Assembly: GCA_014762635.1 (NCBI GenBank) | Contig: JABURR010000098.1 | Location: forward strand, 62,001 to 126,000 | Reading direction: 5' to 3' | Length of the DNA stretch: 64,000 nt | Source of the DNA: Paracoccaceae bacterium | GTDB lineage: Bacteria; Pseudomonadota; Alphaproteobacteria; Rhodobacterales; Rhodobacteraceae | Part shown: positions 1 through 9,052 of the stretch, one piece after another | Layout: each line of letters starts with the position of its first letter | How positions within the stretch are numbered: the first letter of the stretch is position 1 | The notes under the pieces: generated by a model | Databases searched by the model: none | The model's input: the letters and a program-made list of their open reading frames with translations, nothing else | Told to the model about the DNA's origin: nothing | Program-made: the position numbers and the translations under genes

Positions 1-231
1 GATCTGGCCCATCACGTCGGTGAACGGGAAGACCCCGCCATTGCGCGCCGAGATGGTCGTGAGGTCCGAAGGCGCCGCCTCCAGCCCCCCCGCGAGCGGC
101 CCGTCCCCGCGCCCGGACTCCCCGTGGCAAGATGCGCACATCGCCTGGAAATCCCGCCGCCCCGTCACAACCTCACTCTCCACACACCCCGCCAGCGCCG
201 CTGTCATGGCCAGTATTGATAGTGTTCTCAT
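1..231 (-). CDS. c-type cytochrome lipoprotein (3' part outside window)
   Basis: The first 77 residues of a leftward gene cut by the window edge. A short hydrophobic leader ends in a lipobox (LAGC, Cys16), so the protein is probably an inner- or outer-membrane lipoprotein facing the periplasm. Residues 32-36 form a haem c attachment motif, CASCH, followed by a Gly-rich stretch typical of small class I monohaem cytochromes. The ATG at 229-231 is preceded by GGGAGG at good spacing. The Met axial ligand would lie beyond the window edge. Electron-transfer partner unknown. The fold is clear, the specific role is not. Confidence 0.85.
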   Translation of the reverse strand, partial: MRTLSILAMTAALAGCVESEVVTGRRDFQAMCASCHGESGRGDGPLAGGLEAAPSDLTTISARNGGVFPFTDVMGQI

Positions 232-440
232 TCGCGCCTCCCGCCTGTTCCGGGGGCAGTATCGCACCGCCCTACCCCGGCTGCCTTGATATGGGTCAGC
301 CTATATGGACCGCAGCGCATTGTGCAGCCGGGATTTTTCGAGACCGGCCCGACAAGGGTCGATTTTCTGGACAGACCCGCAAACCAGCGGCTAACCTGAT
401 CCCAGTGGGGCGCGAAAACCCATAGAAAAGGAACAACGCG

Positions 441-1013
441 ATGCGCCTTTTTGTATTTTTTACAGTATTGACCCTGGTCGGCACCTTAGGCGAGCGCAGC
501 GCGGCCCAGGACACGATCATCTGGAAGGACAACATCCGCGGCTGGGAAATCCGGGTCGACCAGTCGATCGGCAACGCCTGCTTCATGATCTCGGATTACG
601 AGGACGGCTCGTTCCTGCGGACGCAGTTCAACCCGGACGAGGACAATTTCCAGTTCATCATCGGCAACGATGCGTGGAAATCCATCGAAGCCGAGAAGCT
701 CTACCCGATGTCGGTGCAGTTCGGGAACCGCGCGCCCTGGACCGGGGACGGCAAGGGCCATTGGTGGGGTGATACGCCCTCGCTTATGCTGAACGTGTCG
801 TTCGACAAGGGCGCGGCGGACGATTTCATCGACGAGTTCATGAAAATGACCGGGGTGATCGTGGAATACAAAGGCCAGCAGATCGCCAACCTGTCGCTGA
901 ACGGGACCTATGCGGCGATGCAGGAAGTGATCGCCTGCCAGTCCGCGATGCTGGAAAACAGTAGCAACTCGGATCCGTTCGCGCCGTCATCGGGGAGTGA
1001 CCCGTTCAAATAG
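441..1013 (+). CDS. Secreted protein of unknown function (190 aa)
   Basis: I do not recognise a named family. Residues 1-22 look like a Sec signal peptide cleaved after AAQ, so the mature protein is probably periplasmic. The body is acidic and rich in aromatic residues, with two cysteines (one near residue 47, one near 166) that could form a disulphide. The C-terminus is low-complexity and carries two copies of an SDPF element (roughly residues 177-189). The ATG follows AAAGGA. The gene stands alone, divergent from the cytochrome gene and convergent with lolD, with only 3 bases between the two stop codons. Confidence 0.7.
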   Translation: MRLFVFFTVLTLVGTLGERSAAQDTIIWKDNIRGWEIRVDQSIGNACFMISDYEDGSFLRTQFNPDEDNFQFIIGNDAWKSIEAEKLYPMSVQFGNRAPWTGDGKGHWWGDTPSLMLNVSFDKGAADDFIDEFMKMTGVIVEYKGQQIANLSLNGTYAAMQEVIACQSAMLENSSNSDPFAPSSGSDPFK

Positions 1014-1016
1014 GGA

Positions 1017-1700
1017 TCAGCCCTCGACCAGGCGGCCCTCTTCCAGGCGCAGGGTACGGTCCATGCGCTTGGCGAGGTCCAGGTTATGCGTCGCGATCAG
1101 CGCCGACAGCCCGGTTCCGCGCACCAGCGCCATCAGCGCTTCGAACACCCGGTCCGAGGTGGCCGGATCAAGGTTCCCGGTGGGTTCATCCGCCAACAGC
1201 ACCGCCGGTTCATTGGCCAGCGCCCGGCAAAAGGCGACGCGCTGCTGCTCGCCACCCGACAGGGCCGAGGGGCGGTGCTTGGCGCGCTCGGCCACGCCGA
1301 CGCTTTCCAGAAGCTCCTTGGCCCGTTTCTTGGCCTTGCGCCCCGAGATGCCGTTGGCAAGCTGCGGCAGGACGATGTTCTCCATCGCTGTGAACTCGGG
1401 CAGCAGGTGGTGGAACTGGTAGACGAAGCCCACCTGCTGGCGGCGGATATCGGTGCGGCGGCGGTCCGAAAGCCCCATGACCTCGGTCCCGCAGATGGCC
1501 ACATGGCCGGTGTCGGCGGTATCGAGCAGCCCAGCGATATGCAGCAGCGTGGACTTGCCCGCGCCCGAGGGGGCCACCAGCGCCACGACCTCGCCGGGGG
1601 ACAGGCTCAGCGACGCGCCGCGCAGCACGCGCACTTCGCCCGGTTTGCCACGATTGTAGGTCTTCTCGATCCCGTCGAGAACCAGCACCGGATCACTCAT
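1017..1700 (-). CDS. lolD: Lipoprotein-releasing system ATP-binding protein LolD
   Basis: ATPase of the LolCDE ABC complex, which extracts outer-membrane lipoproteins from the inner membrane and hands them to LolA. At 227 residues it has the usual LolD length. The Walker A loop APSGAGKST lies at residues 43-51, the ABC signature LSGGEQQR at 147-154, and Walker B with DEPT at about 167-174. Its start overlaps the end of the preceding permease gene by 8 bases, so the two are translationally coupled. Other MacB/FtsE-type ATPases look similar, but the paired LolC/E permease settles the assignment. Confidence 0.95.
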   Translation of the reverse strand: MSDPVLVLDGIEKTYNRGKPGEVRVLRGASLSLSPGEVVALVAPSGAGKSTLLHIAGLLDTADTGHVAICGTEVMGLSDRRRTDIRRQQVGFVYQFHHLLPEFTAMENIVLPQLANGISGRKAKKRAKELLESVGVAERAKHRPSALSGGEQQRVAFCRALANEPAVLLADEPTGNLDPATSDRVFEALMALVRGTGLSALIATHNLDLAKRMDRTLRLEEGRLVEG

Positions 1701-2979
1701 AGCGCAGCGCCTCCACCGGGTTCATCCGCGCGGCGCGGCGGGCAGGAAAGATGGTGACGACGAAGGACAGCCCCAGCGACAGGAAGACAGCCGACAGCAC
1801 ATCGGCCAGTTCCAGTTTCGCGGGCAGGTCATAGAGGCCCCGTATGGAAGGGTCCCAGACCCCGCCGCCCGAGACGAAATTCACCGCTGAGAAGATCGGG
1901 TCGATATAGATGACGAAGGCACAGCCCATGGCGACCCCAAGCGCCGTGCCGAGCACACCGACCGAAGCGCCGCAGATGAAGAAAACCCGCAGGATCGAGC
2001 CTTCCGTCAGGCCTATGGTGCGCAGGATACCGATGTCGCGGCCCTTGTTCTTCACCAGCATGATCAGGCCCGAGACGATGTTCATGGCAGCAATCAGCAC
2101 CAGCACCGAGAGGATCACGAACATCACGTTATCCTCGATCTCCAGCGCCCTGAGATAGGCGCCTGAAGCATCCCGCCAGGACCAGAACTGCGCCATGGGG
2201 CCCGTGGCCTCCATCAGCGCACCTTCGTAGCGGTCCACGTCTTCGGGGTTCTCGACCATCACCTCGATCTGGTCGGCCATGCCTTCACGGTTGAAATAGC
2301 TCTGCGCCTCGGCAAAGGGCATGTAGATGCGGGTGCGGTCGATGTCGTAGCGGCCCGCGGTGAAGATGTAGACGACCTTGTAGGCGTTGGTCCGGGGGCT
2401 GGTGCCGAAGGCGGTGCGCACCCCGTTGGGGGAAATCAGCTTGATCGTGTCGCCCGCGCTGACGCCCAGTTCGCGCGCGATGCCCGAGCCGATGGCGATG
2501 CCCTGATCGAACTCCTCGATCTCGCCCCAGTATTCCTCGGGGGTCGCGACGCGCGGAATGCCCTTCAGATCCGCAAGGCTGATGCCATAAACATCGGCGA
2601 AAGTGTTCTCCGACCGGGCATTGGCCACCACCTGCCCGCGCACCAAGGGTGCGGCGCGGATGACACCGGGCACGGCAGAGAGTTTCTCTGCCTGTCCGGT
2701 GTAGTCCTTGAACCCACGCTCTACCTGCCCGTTGGCCTTGCGCACCGCCACGGGGTAGACTGTCACATGGGCGTTCGCGCCCAGGATCGTGTCCACGAAC
2801 TCCGCCCGGAAGCCCGAGCGCACGGCCAGCGTGGCAATCAGCGCGAAGACCGCCAGCGCGATGCCAATCAGGCTGATCCAGGTCATGGTGCTGACCCCGC
2901 CCTCGGCGCGCTTGGCGCGCAGGTAGCGCCAGGCGATCATGCGCTCGAAGCGGGAGAATGGGGCGGTTCGGATGGCCAC
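1693..2979 (-). CDS. lolC: Lipoprotein-releasing system permease LolC/LolE
   Basis: Inner-membrane permease of the LolCDE lipoprotein exporter. The 428-residue protein has the expected topology: an N-terminal cytosolic stretch with [14 protein letters not shown], one membrane segment at about 30-55, a large periplasmic domain, then three C-terminal membrane segments with an FtsX-type domain ending in an [15 protein letters not shown] tail. I chose GTG at 2977-2979 because GGAG sits 5 bases upstream and the protein then begins where the family begins; an in-frame start 24 codons further upstream adds unconserved sequence. Alphaproteobacteria often have one such permease working as a homodimer, so LolC versus LolE is naming only. 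Confidence 0.93.
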   Translation of the reverse strand: MAIRTAPFSRFERMIAWRYLRAKRAEGGVSTMTWISLIGIALAVFALIATLAVRSGFRAEFVDTILGANAHVTVYPVAVRKANGQVERGFKDYTGQAEKLSAVPGVIRAAPLVRGQVVANARSENTFADVYGISLADLKGIPRVATPEEYWGEIEEFDQGIAIGSGIARELGVSAGDTIKLISPNGVRTAFGTSPRTNAYKVVYIFTAGRYDIDRTRIYMPFAEAQSYFNREGMADQIEVMVENPEDVDRYEGALMEATGPMAQFWSWRDASGAYLRALEIEDNVMFVILSVLVLIAAMNIVSGLIMLVKNKGRDIGILRTIGLTEGSILRVFFICGASVGVLGTALGVAMGCAFVIYIDPIFSAVNFVSGGGVWDPSIRGLYDLPAKLELADVLSAVFLSLGLSFVVTIFPARRAARMNPVEALRYE

Positions 2980-3022
2980 GGCTGCTCCTGTTCTTGTCGG
3001 GTCGGAGAATGCGGGATGCGGC

Positions 3023-3042
3023 GCGGCGGCACAAGCCGCCGC
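3023..3042 (-). terminator. GC-rich hairpin downstream of proS
   Basis: Perfect 8-bp arms (GCGGCGGC / GCCGCCGC) around a 4-base ACAA loop, in the proS-lolC gap. There is no clear T run on the minus strand, so this could be a weak or Rho-assisted terminator, or an intercistronic hairpin. Confidence 0.45.
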
Positions 3043-3052
3043 ATCCGCCATT

Positions 3053-3073
3053 CGAATTTTCGCCGAAAATTCG
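3053..3073. repeat. Short palindrome, copy 1 (CGAATTTTC-GCC-GAAAATTCG)
   Basis: Perfect 9-bp arms with a 3-base spacer, starting one base downstream of the proS stop codon. It is a sequence variant of the GATTTTTC-N3-GAAAAATC element found three more times in this window, each time just 3' of a stop codon. Confidence 0.7.
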
Positions 3074-3074
3074 C

Positions 3075-4412
3075 TCAGACGCCCGCGTAGATCTCCGCCA
3101 CCCTAGCGACGGCGGCCTCGGGGCTCATCTCCTCGCTCTCTCCGGTGCGGCGGGAGGTCAGTTCCACGACACCGTTCTTCAGGCCGCGCGGCCCCACGGT
3201 GATCCGCCAGGGCAGGCCGATCAGGTCCATGGTGGCGAACTTGGCACCGGCGCGTTCCTCGCGGTCATCATAAAGCGGCTCCAGCCCCTTCTCGGCCAGC
3301 GCCTTGTAGAGCCCCTCGCAGGCCGCATCCGCCGCGCCGTCGCCCTGGCGCAGGTTGACGATGCCACAGTGGAAAGGCGTCACGCCCTCGGGCCAGATGA
3401 TGCCGTTGTCGTCGTGGTTGGCCTCGATCAGCGCGCCGGCCAGGCGGCTGACGCCGATCCCGTGCGAGCCCATGTGGACCGGCACCCGCTCGCCCTGGTC
3501 GTTGACCACCACGGCGCCCATCGGCTCGGAATACTTGGTGCCGAAATAGAAGATCTGGCCGACCTCGATGCCCCGGCTGGTCTTGCGGCGTTCCTCGGGG
3601 ATGGCGTTGAACAGCGCCTCGTCATGGGTCTCGTCGGTGCGTGCGTAAGGCGCGGTCCATTCCTTGACGATGGCCTCGCATTCGGCGCGATCATCGAAAT
3701 TCACCGCGCGCTCGCCGAATTTCAGATCGGTGATGGCGCTGTCGTAGAAAACCTCGGACTCGCCGGTCGAGGCGAGCACCAGGAATTCATGGGTGTCATC
3801 CCCGCCGATCGGGCCGGAATCGGCGCGCATCGGGATCGCCTGCAGGCCCATACGCTCGTAGGTGCGCAGGTAGCTGACCATGTGGCGGTTGTAGGCGTGG
3901 ATCGCGCTCTCCTTGTCGACGTCGAAGTTGTAGCCGTCCTTCATCAGGAACTCGCGGCCGCGCATGACGCCGAAGCGCGGGCGCACCTCGTCGCGGAACT
4001 TCCACTGGATGTGGTAGAGCGTCAGCGGCAGTTCCTTGTAGCTGCCCACGTGGCTGCGGAAGATGTCGGTGATCATCTCCTCGTTCGTCGGTCCGTAGAG
4101 CAGGTCACGCTCGTGCCGGTCGCGAATGCGCAGCATCTCGGGGCCGTAGGCATCGTAGCGGCCGGATTCGCGCCACAGGTCGGCCGATTGCAGCGTCGGC
4201 ATCAGCATCGGGATATGACCCGCGCGGATCTGCTCCTCGTGCACGATCCGCTCGATGTTGCGCAGAACCTTGTAGCCTAGCGGCAGCCAGGAATAGATCC
4301 CCGCCGCCTGTTGCTTGATCATGCCGGCACGCAGCATCAGCCGGTGGCTGACGATCTGGGCATCGGCGGGGTTTTCCTTGAGAACAGGCAGAAAATAGCG
4401 GGACAGGCGCAT
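3075..4412 (-). CDS. proS: Prolyl-tRNA synthetase, short alphaproteobacterial type
   Basis: Class II aminoacyl-tRNA synthetase that charges tRNA-Pro in the cytoplasm. The 445 residues match the alphaproteobacterial form that lacks the INS editing domain present in the roughly 570-residue E. coli type. Visible landmarks are the N-terminal [13 protein letters not shown], the motif 2 region ([17 protein letters not shown]), and the C-terminal anticodon-binding domain with [13 protein letters not shown]. Loss of INS implies that Ala-tRNA-Pro editing, if present, is done in trans by a ProX/YbaK-type protein not seen here. It lies between ppx and lolC on the same strand, with gaps of about 75-95 bases. 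Confidence 0.97.
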   Translation of the reverse strand: MRLSRYFLPVLKENPADAQIVSHRLMLRAGMIKQQAAGIYSWLPLGYKVLRNIERIVHEEQIRAGHIPMLMPTLQSADLWRESGRYDAYGPEMLRIRDRHERDLLYGPTNEEMITDIFRSHVGSYKELPLTLYHIQWKFRDEVRPRFGVMRGREFLMKDGYNFDVDKESAIHAYNRHMVSYLRTYERMGLQAIPMRADSGPIGGDDTHEFLVLASTGESEVFYDSAITDLKFGERAVNFDDRAECEAIVKEWTAPYARTDETHDEALFNAIPEERRKTSRGIEVGQIFYFGTKYSEPMGAVVVNDQGERVPVHMGSHGIGVSRLAGALIEANHDDNGIIWPEGVTPFHCGIVNLRQGDGAADAACEGLYKALAEKGLEPLYDDREERAGAKFATMDLIGLPWRITVGPRGLKNGVVELTSRRTGESEEMSPEAAVARVAEIYAGV

Positions 4413-4487
4413 GAATCCTCGAAGCCTTGCTGAATTCGGGTTCCTGTTCGTCTATGCCATCGCCGGGAGGCAAGCAAGGGAGCGTGC

Positions 4488-6089
4488 TCAACCCCGGGCC
4501 AGTTTGACCTCGGTCTCGGCGCCAAGGGCCGTCGCAAGGGATTTGAACCGCGCCTCGGCGACCTCTCCGTACAGGCCCTGGGCGGCGCGCGAGAGACGCA
4601 GTTCCAGCTTTTTCTTGCGTGGGAACCAGCGCAACTCGGACTGTCGGTCGGGCTCCTGCATGGCGAACATGGCGCCAAAACGCATGGCCTTGCCCAGCAC
4701 CTCGGCCTCGCGCAATTCCTCGTCGGACAAGAGTTCGAACAGCGGCGCGAAGGGCGAGCCCTTGCGGCTGTTCTTGTAGCGGTGCAGCAGCGCCACGCCG
4801 AGGAAGACCCTCTCACGATGAGACAGGCCGCCAAGGTTGGCCCGGGTGGTGTTATCGAAACAGACCTCGTGCCGGTAATCTGGATGCGCGCGCCAGCTCA
4901 CGTCGTGCAGAAGACAGGCGGCCTTGTAGATGCGGCGCCGGCTCTTTGGCACCGAAGCAAAGAGCGGCTTGAGAAATTTGTAGAGCACCCGCCCGAAACC
5001 GGGCATCCGCGCGTCCTTGGCCTCGGCGAAGCGGCAGGCCTCAATCAACGGATCGCGGCGGCGCAGGTCATCGGGCATCTGCTCGTAGAGCATCCCTTCA
5101 CGGATGCCATAGCTCGAAACGGCGATCTCTTTCGGACGGAACTTGCGGATCAGCGCGCGCAGCACCTCCGAGGCGAGCGGCACCAGCGCCATGCGCGCCT
5201 CGCCGATGCCGGTCATGGCGCGCATCTCGTCCTGGGAATGTTCCTTGATCCATTCGACCGTGGCGCCGACAGCCTTGGGCGACATGCGGTATTCATGCAG
5301 CACGTGCAACGGGTAGTCGCGCCGCGCCATGTCGAGCCGCGCAATGGCCCGCCAGGAGCCCCCCACCAGGTAGATGCGCTTCTGCTCGGTCCCGAAATTT
5401 TCGGCCAGACGGTCGAGGCAGGCCTCGATATAGGCCTTGCGCCCCTTCTTGCCGCCCTTGCCCCCCTGCAGCTTCAACGGGCCAAGCGGCGAGGTCATGG
5501 TGCGGCCCACCTCGCCATCCTTCACCTCGGCCAGTTCCATCGACGAGCCGCCGATGTCGCAGACCAGACCCTGCGCCTCGGGCCAGCCCAGAAGAACGCC
5601 CTGCGCCGAAAGCCGGGCCTCCTCCTGCCCGTCGATGACATAAAGGCGGAGGCCGGTCCTGCGTTCGATCTCCTCCCTGAACGCAGGACCGTCCTCCGCC
5701 TCGCGCACCGCGGCCGTGGCGACGGCTGTCAGCGGTGCGATACCCATTCCTTCGGCAAGTAGCTGGAAGCGGGTCAGCGCCGACATGGCGCGGCGCTTGC
5801 CTTCGGGATTCAACTGTCGGGATCCGTCCATGCCCGAGCCGAGGCCCGCCATGACTTTCTCGTTGTAGAAATACGCCGGGCTGCGCGCCGCGCCGTCGAA
5901 AACGACCAGTCGGACGGAGTTTGAGCCCACGTCAACCACGCCGACACGCGAGAGCGCCCGGGCCGAGGGGTCTTCGAACAGCGGTCTGCCGAACGGTTCC
6001 CAATCGTCTGCGTCGCTGTCAGCGGCTGCACTTGCCAAAACGTCAGAATCCCTCGCTACGCCGGGTGACCCTGCCAAGCCTCTCGCCAC
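4488..6089 (-). CDS. ppx: Exopolyphosphatase Ppx/GppA family
   Basis: Hydrolyses terminal phosphates of polyphosphate (or pppGpp). It has the ASKHA fold: phosphate-1 loop VGVVDVGSNSVRLVVF near residues 48-63, phosphate-2 loop DIGGSSMEL near 178-186, and a C-terminal HD-like helical domain with LLHDVSWRAHPDYR. It lies 57 bases downstream of ppk on the same strand, the classic ppk-ppx pairing that favours polyphosphate over pppGpp as substrate. The start is uncertain. The longest frame uses GTG at 6087-6089 without a good ribosome-binding site; a TTG 17 codons downstream has AGGGA 9 bases upstream and may be the true start. Confidence 0.92.
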   Translation of the reverse strand: MARGLAGSPGVARDSDVLASAAADSDADDWEPFGRPLFEDPSARALSRVGVVDVGSNSVRLVVFDGAARSPAYFYNEKVMAGLGSGMDGSRQLNPEGKRRAMSALTRFQLLAEGMGIAPLTAVATAAVREAEDGPAFREEIERRTGLRLYVIDGQEEARLSAQGVLLGWPEAQGLVCDIGGSSMELAEVKDGEVGRTMTSPLGPLKLQGGKGGKKGRKAYIEACLDRLAENFGTEQKRIYLVGGSWRAIARLDMARRDYPLHVLHEYRMSPKAVGATVEWIKEHSQDEMRAMTGIGEARMALVPLASEVLRALIRKFRPKEIAVSSYGIREGMLYEQMPDDLRRRDPLIEACRFAEAKDARMPGFGRVLYKFLKPLFASVPKSRRRIYKAACLLHDVSWRAHPDYRHEVCFDNTTRANLGGLSHRERVFLGVALLHRYKNSRKGSPFAPLFELLSDEELREAEVLGKAMRFGAMFAMQEPDRQSELRWFPRKKKLELRLSRAAQGLYGEVAEARFKSLATALGAETEVKLARG

Positions 6090-6146
6090 AGGTCAACGCT
6101 GCAATGGCCCTGCGACACTCTATCCCCGGACAGGCCCCGATCGTGC

Positions 6147-8321
6147 TCAATCCCGCGAATGGGCCAGCTTGGGCACATCCGCCGCGCCCGCGGAGCCGCG
6201 CCCGGAGAGTGACGGGTATTCCATGAAGAAACGGTGACAACTGAAAAGCTGGTCGTCAGGCCCGCCCTCGGGACGGTGGTAGCTGCCATCGGGGGACAGG
6301 ATCCAGCTCTGCGCCTCGTCGGCGAGGTTCGCAGCCATGATCTGGCTCACGATCTGGGCCTTCACCGTGGGGTTCATGCATTCCACCAGGGTTTCGACCC
6401 GGCGGTTGAGGTTGCGGTCCATCCAATCGGCGCTGGAGATATAGACGCGCGCATTCTTGGACGGCAGGCCACAGCCATCGCTGAAACAGACGATGCGCGA
6501 ATGTTCCAGGAAACGCCCGACGACGGATTTCACCCGGATGTTCTCGCTCAAACCCTTGATGCCGGGGCGCAGGCAGCAGATGCCGCGCACGACAAGGCTG
6601 ATCTTCACGCCCTTCCGCGAGGCGTCGTACAGCGCGTCGATCACCTCGGGCTCCACCAGCGCGTTCATCTTCGCCCAGATTTCCGCAGGGCGTCCGGCCT
6701 CGGCATGGGCCGCCTCGCGGTGGATCATCTCGATCAGCGTCTTTTTCAGGGTCAGCGGCGAGATCGAGATATTCTCCAGCCGCTCGGGCTGGGCATAGCC
6801 CGAGAGGTAGTTGAACACCTTGGTCGCGTCGCGCCCCAGCGCCGGGTCGCAGGTGAAGAGCGACAGGTCCGTGTAAACCCGTGCCGTGATCGGGTGATAG
6901 TTCCCGGTGCCGTAATGGGTGTAGGTGACCAGCTTGTCGCCCTCGCGCCGGACCACGGTCGAGATCTTGGCATGGGTCTTGTAGTTCATGAACCCGTAGA
7001 CCACATGCGCGCCCGAGCGTTCCAGCCGCCGTGACTGGCGGATGTTGGCGGCCTCGTCGAACCGGGCCTTCAACTCCACCAGCGCGGTCACGGATTTCCC
7101 GTTCTCCGCCGCCTCGCACAGCGCCGCCACGATCGGGCTGTCACGCGAGGTGCGATAAAGCGTCTGCTTGATCGCCAGCACATTCGGATCATTCGCCGCC
7201 TGCGTGAGGAAGCGCACCACCATGTCGAACGTCTCGTAGGGGTGGTGCAGCAGCATGTCCTTCTGCCGGATCGCCGAGAACATGTTGCCCTCGTGGTCCT
7301 GCACCCGTTCCGGCACCCGGGGCGTAAAGGATGGCCAGAGCAGGTCGGGCCGGGTGTCGAGCACCAGTTCGCTAAGGTCGGGCATGCCGATCATGCCAGG
7401 GATCTGCACCACCTCGTCGGGCTTCACGTGCAGCTCATGCATGATCACGTTGCGAAGTGCGTCCGGCGCCCCTTCCGAGATATTCAGCCGCACCACCTCG
7501 CCCCGGCGGCGGCGCTTGAGCGCAACCTCGAATTCGCGCACGAGGTCTTCGGCCTCTTCCTCGACCTCTATATCGCTGTCGCGCAGCACCCGGAACGTGC
7601 AGCTTCCGGCCTCACGGTACCCCGGGAAAAGGCTGCTCAGATGTATCCGCAAAAGCTCTTCCAACGGCAGGAACCGCTGCTTGCCGTTCGAGCCGGGCAA
7701 GGTGATGAACCGGTTGATCTGCCCCGGGATCGGCAAAAGCGCCTGCAGGGGGCGCCCGTCCGAGATCCGCTCAAGCTGCAGGGCCAGCACGAAACCGGTG
7801 TTGGGGATGAACGGGAACGGGTGCGCCGGGTCGATCGCCAGGGGCGAGAGGACCGGGAACACCCGGTCCAGAAACTCGCGCTCCAGGAACTCCCGGTCCG
7901 CCTTCCCGAGCTTTTCCCGGCCGAGGATGACGATGCCCTCTTTCTCCATCAACTTGCGCAGCTTGCCCCAGGTATCCGCCTGCGCCTCCATCAGGCGACG
8001 GGCGTCCTCGTTGATCAGGACCAATTGTTCTGCCGGGGTCAGCCCGTCATCGGCAGGCGTGGTGTTGCCCGCGTTCGCCAGCTCGCGCAGGCCCGCAACC
8101 CGCACGGTGTAGAATTCGTCAAGGTTGGTGGCCGAGATCGACAGGAACCGCAGCCGTTCCAAGAGCGGTACCTTGGGGTTACCCGCCTCTTCCAGAACCC
8201 GCCAGTTGAAGGCAAGCCAACTGAGCTCGCGGTTGAACAACCGACGCGGTCCGCCGCAGTCCTCCTCGGCCAGAGCGACCGGCTCAGCATAGGGGGACTG
8301 GAGGAAATCGGCGACGGTCAT
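6147..8321 (-). CDS. ppk: Polyphosphate kinase 1
   Basis: PPK1 polymerises the gamma-phosphate of ATP into polyphosphate; typically a membrane-associated homotetramer. The 724-residue length is standard. The N-terminal helical domain begins RRLFNRELSWLAFNWRVLEEA. The catalytic domains carry the phospholipase-D-like segments with the two active-site His regions (SGAHVVYGFMNYKTHAKIS and FLEHSRIVCF). ATG 8319-8321 has AAAGG 5 bases upstream; the open frame extends further but without family similarity. The upstream neighbour is hdaA (40-base gap) and the downstream neighbour is ppx, suggesting one transcript. Confidence 0.97.
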   Translation of the reverse strand: MTVADFLQSPYAEPVALAEEDCGGPRRLFNRELSWLAFNWRVLEEAGNPKVPLLERLRFLSISATNLDEFYTVRVAGLRELANAGNTTPADDGLTPAEQLVLINEDARRLMEAQADTWGKLRKLMEKEGIVILGREKLGKADREFLEREFLDRVFPVLSPLAIDPAHPFPFIPNTGFVLALQLERISDGRPLQALLPIPGQINRFITLPGSNGKQRFLPLEELLRIHLSSLFPGYREAGSCTFRVLRDSDIEVEEEAEDLVREFEVALKRRRRGEVVRLNISEGAPDALRNVIMHELHVKPDEVVQIPGMIGMPDLSELVLDTRPDLLWPSFTPRVPERVQDHEGNMFSAIRQKDMLLHHPYETFDMVVRFLTQAANDPNVLAIKQTLYRTSRDSPIVAALCEAAENGKSVTALVELKARFDEAANIRQSRRLERSGAHVVYGFMNYKTHAKISTVVRREGDKLVTYTHYGTGNYHPITARVYTDLSLFTCDPALGRDATKVFNYLSGYAQPERLENISISPLTLKKTLIEMIHREAAHAEAGRPAEIWAKMNALVEPEVIDALYDASRKGVKISLVVRGICCLRPGIKGLSENIRVKSVVGRFLEHSRIVCFSDGCGLPSKNARVYISSADWMDRNLNRRVETLVECMNPTVKAQIVSQIMAANLADEAQSWILSPDGSYHRPEGGPDDQLFSCHRFFMEYPSLSGRGSAGAADVPKLAHSRD

Positions 8322-8361
8322 GGAAGCCTTTCGGTTTGCGGTTGTAGCGGCTGGATGGAAA

Positions 8362-9048
8362 CTATGCGCCCGTCTCGGCAAGCTTGTCCAGCACCCGCGC
8401 CGCAAGAGGCCGGGTCACCGCGCGCTTCTCGGATAGCGACGCGCGGTCCAGCGCTTCGACCAGCCGGTGCGCGAAGTCGAAGGACCGCTCCATCCGTCCC
8501 GCAAGGTAGGAAATCACCGAAGCATCCACCGCGATCTGGCGATCTGCGAAAAGCTTGACCATCACCACGCCCAGAAGCGCATCATCCGGGGCATCGATCT
8601 TGGTGACGGGGGTGCCCTCCATCCGGCTTGCAAGGTCCGGCAGCGCCAGGCCCCAGCGCGACGGCGCCTCACGCCCGGTGAGCAACAGGCGCCCGCCCTC
8701 GGCCAACAGCATGTTGTGCAGGTGGAACAGCGCCGCCTCGGCCTCTGCATTCCCGCTGATCCGGTGAACGTCTTCCACCGCCACGTGGCCCGCCCCCGCC
8801 AGCGGCTCAATCTCCGTATCCGGCAAGTCCAAGGCCTGCACGATCCGCGCGCCGGTCTCGCTGGCCCAGACGCTGGCCAGGTGGGTCTTGCCCGCGCCCG
8901 CCGGGCCGATCAGCGCCAGCTTGCCACCGGGCCAGTCCCGCCAGGCGTCCAGCGCGTCGACCGCCACGGCATTGGCCGCGGAGACAAAGAAATCTTCGCG
9001 CCCAAGGGCCGGACGAACCGGCAGATCAAGGATCAACTGGCTGGGCAT
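8362..9048 (-). CDS. hdaA: DnaA-related replication regulator HdaA
   Basis: Homologue of E. coli Hda: with the beta sliding clamp it promotes ATP hydrolysis by DnaA after initiation (RIDA). The 228 residues hold a DnaA-type AAA+ core without the DNA-binding domain. Residues 4-9, QLILDL, match the beta-clamp-binding motif near the N-terminus of Hda proteins. Walker A is GPAGAGKTH near residues 48-56; a Walker-B-like VAVEDVHR lies near 90-97. The gene sits 4 bases downstream of the perM-like gene and 40 upstream of ppk, the usual alphaproteobacterial order. Confidence 0.93.
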   Translation of the reverse strand: MPSQLILDLPVRPALGREDFFVSAANAVAVDALDAWRDWPGGKLALIGPAGAGKTHLASVWASETGARIVQALDLPDTEIEPLAGAGHVAVEDVHRISGNAEAEAALFHLHNMLLAEGGRLLLTGREAPSRWGLALPDLASRMEGTPVTKIDAPDDALLGVVMVKLFADRQIAVDASVISYLAGRMERSFDFAHRLVEALDRASLSEKRAVTRPLAARVLDKLAETGA

Positions 9049-9052
9049 GGTT

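Noticed and set aside
331-345. Half-palindrome GGATTTTTC near the window start
   Set aside because: Only one arm of the recurrent palindrome is present, so it is not counted as a copy.
2958-4280. 440-codon open frame opposite proS
   Set aside because: Antisense shadow of a confidently assigned synthetase; its protein is His/Arg/Ala-rich low-complexity sequence.
4488-6089. Assignment as GppA (pppGpp phosphatase)
   Set aside because: Adjacency to ppk favours exopolyphosphatase, though sequence alone does not fully separate them.
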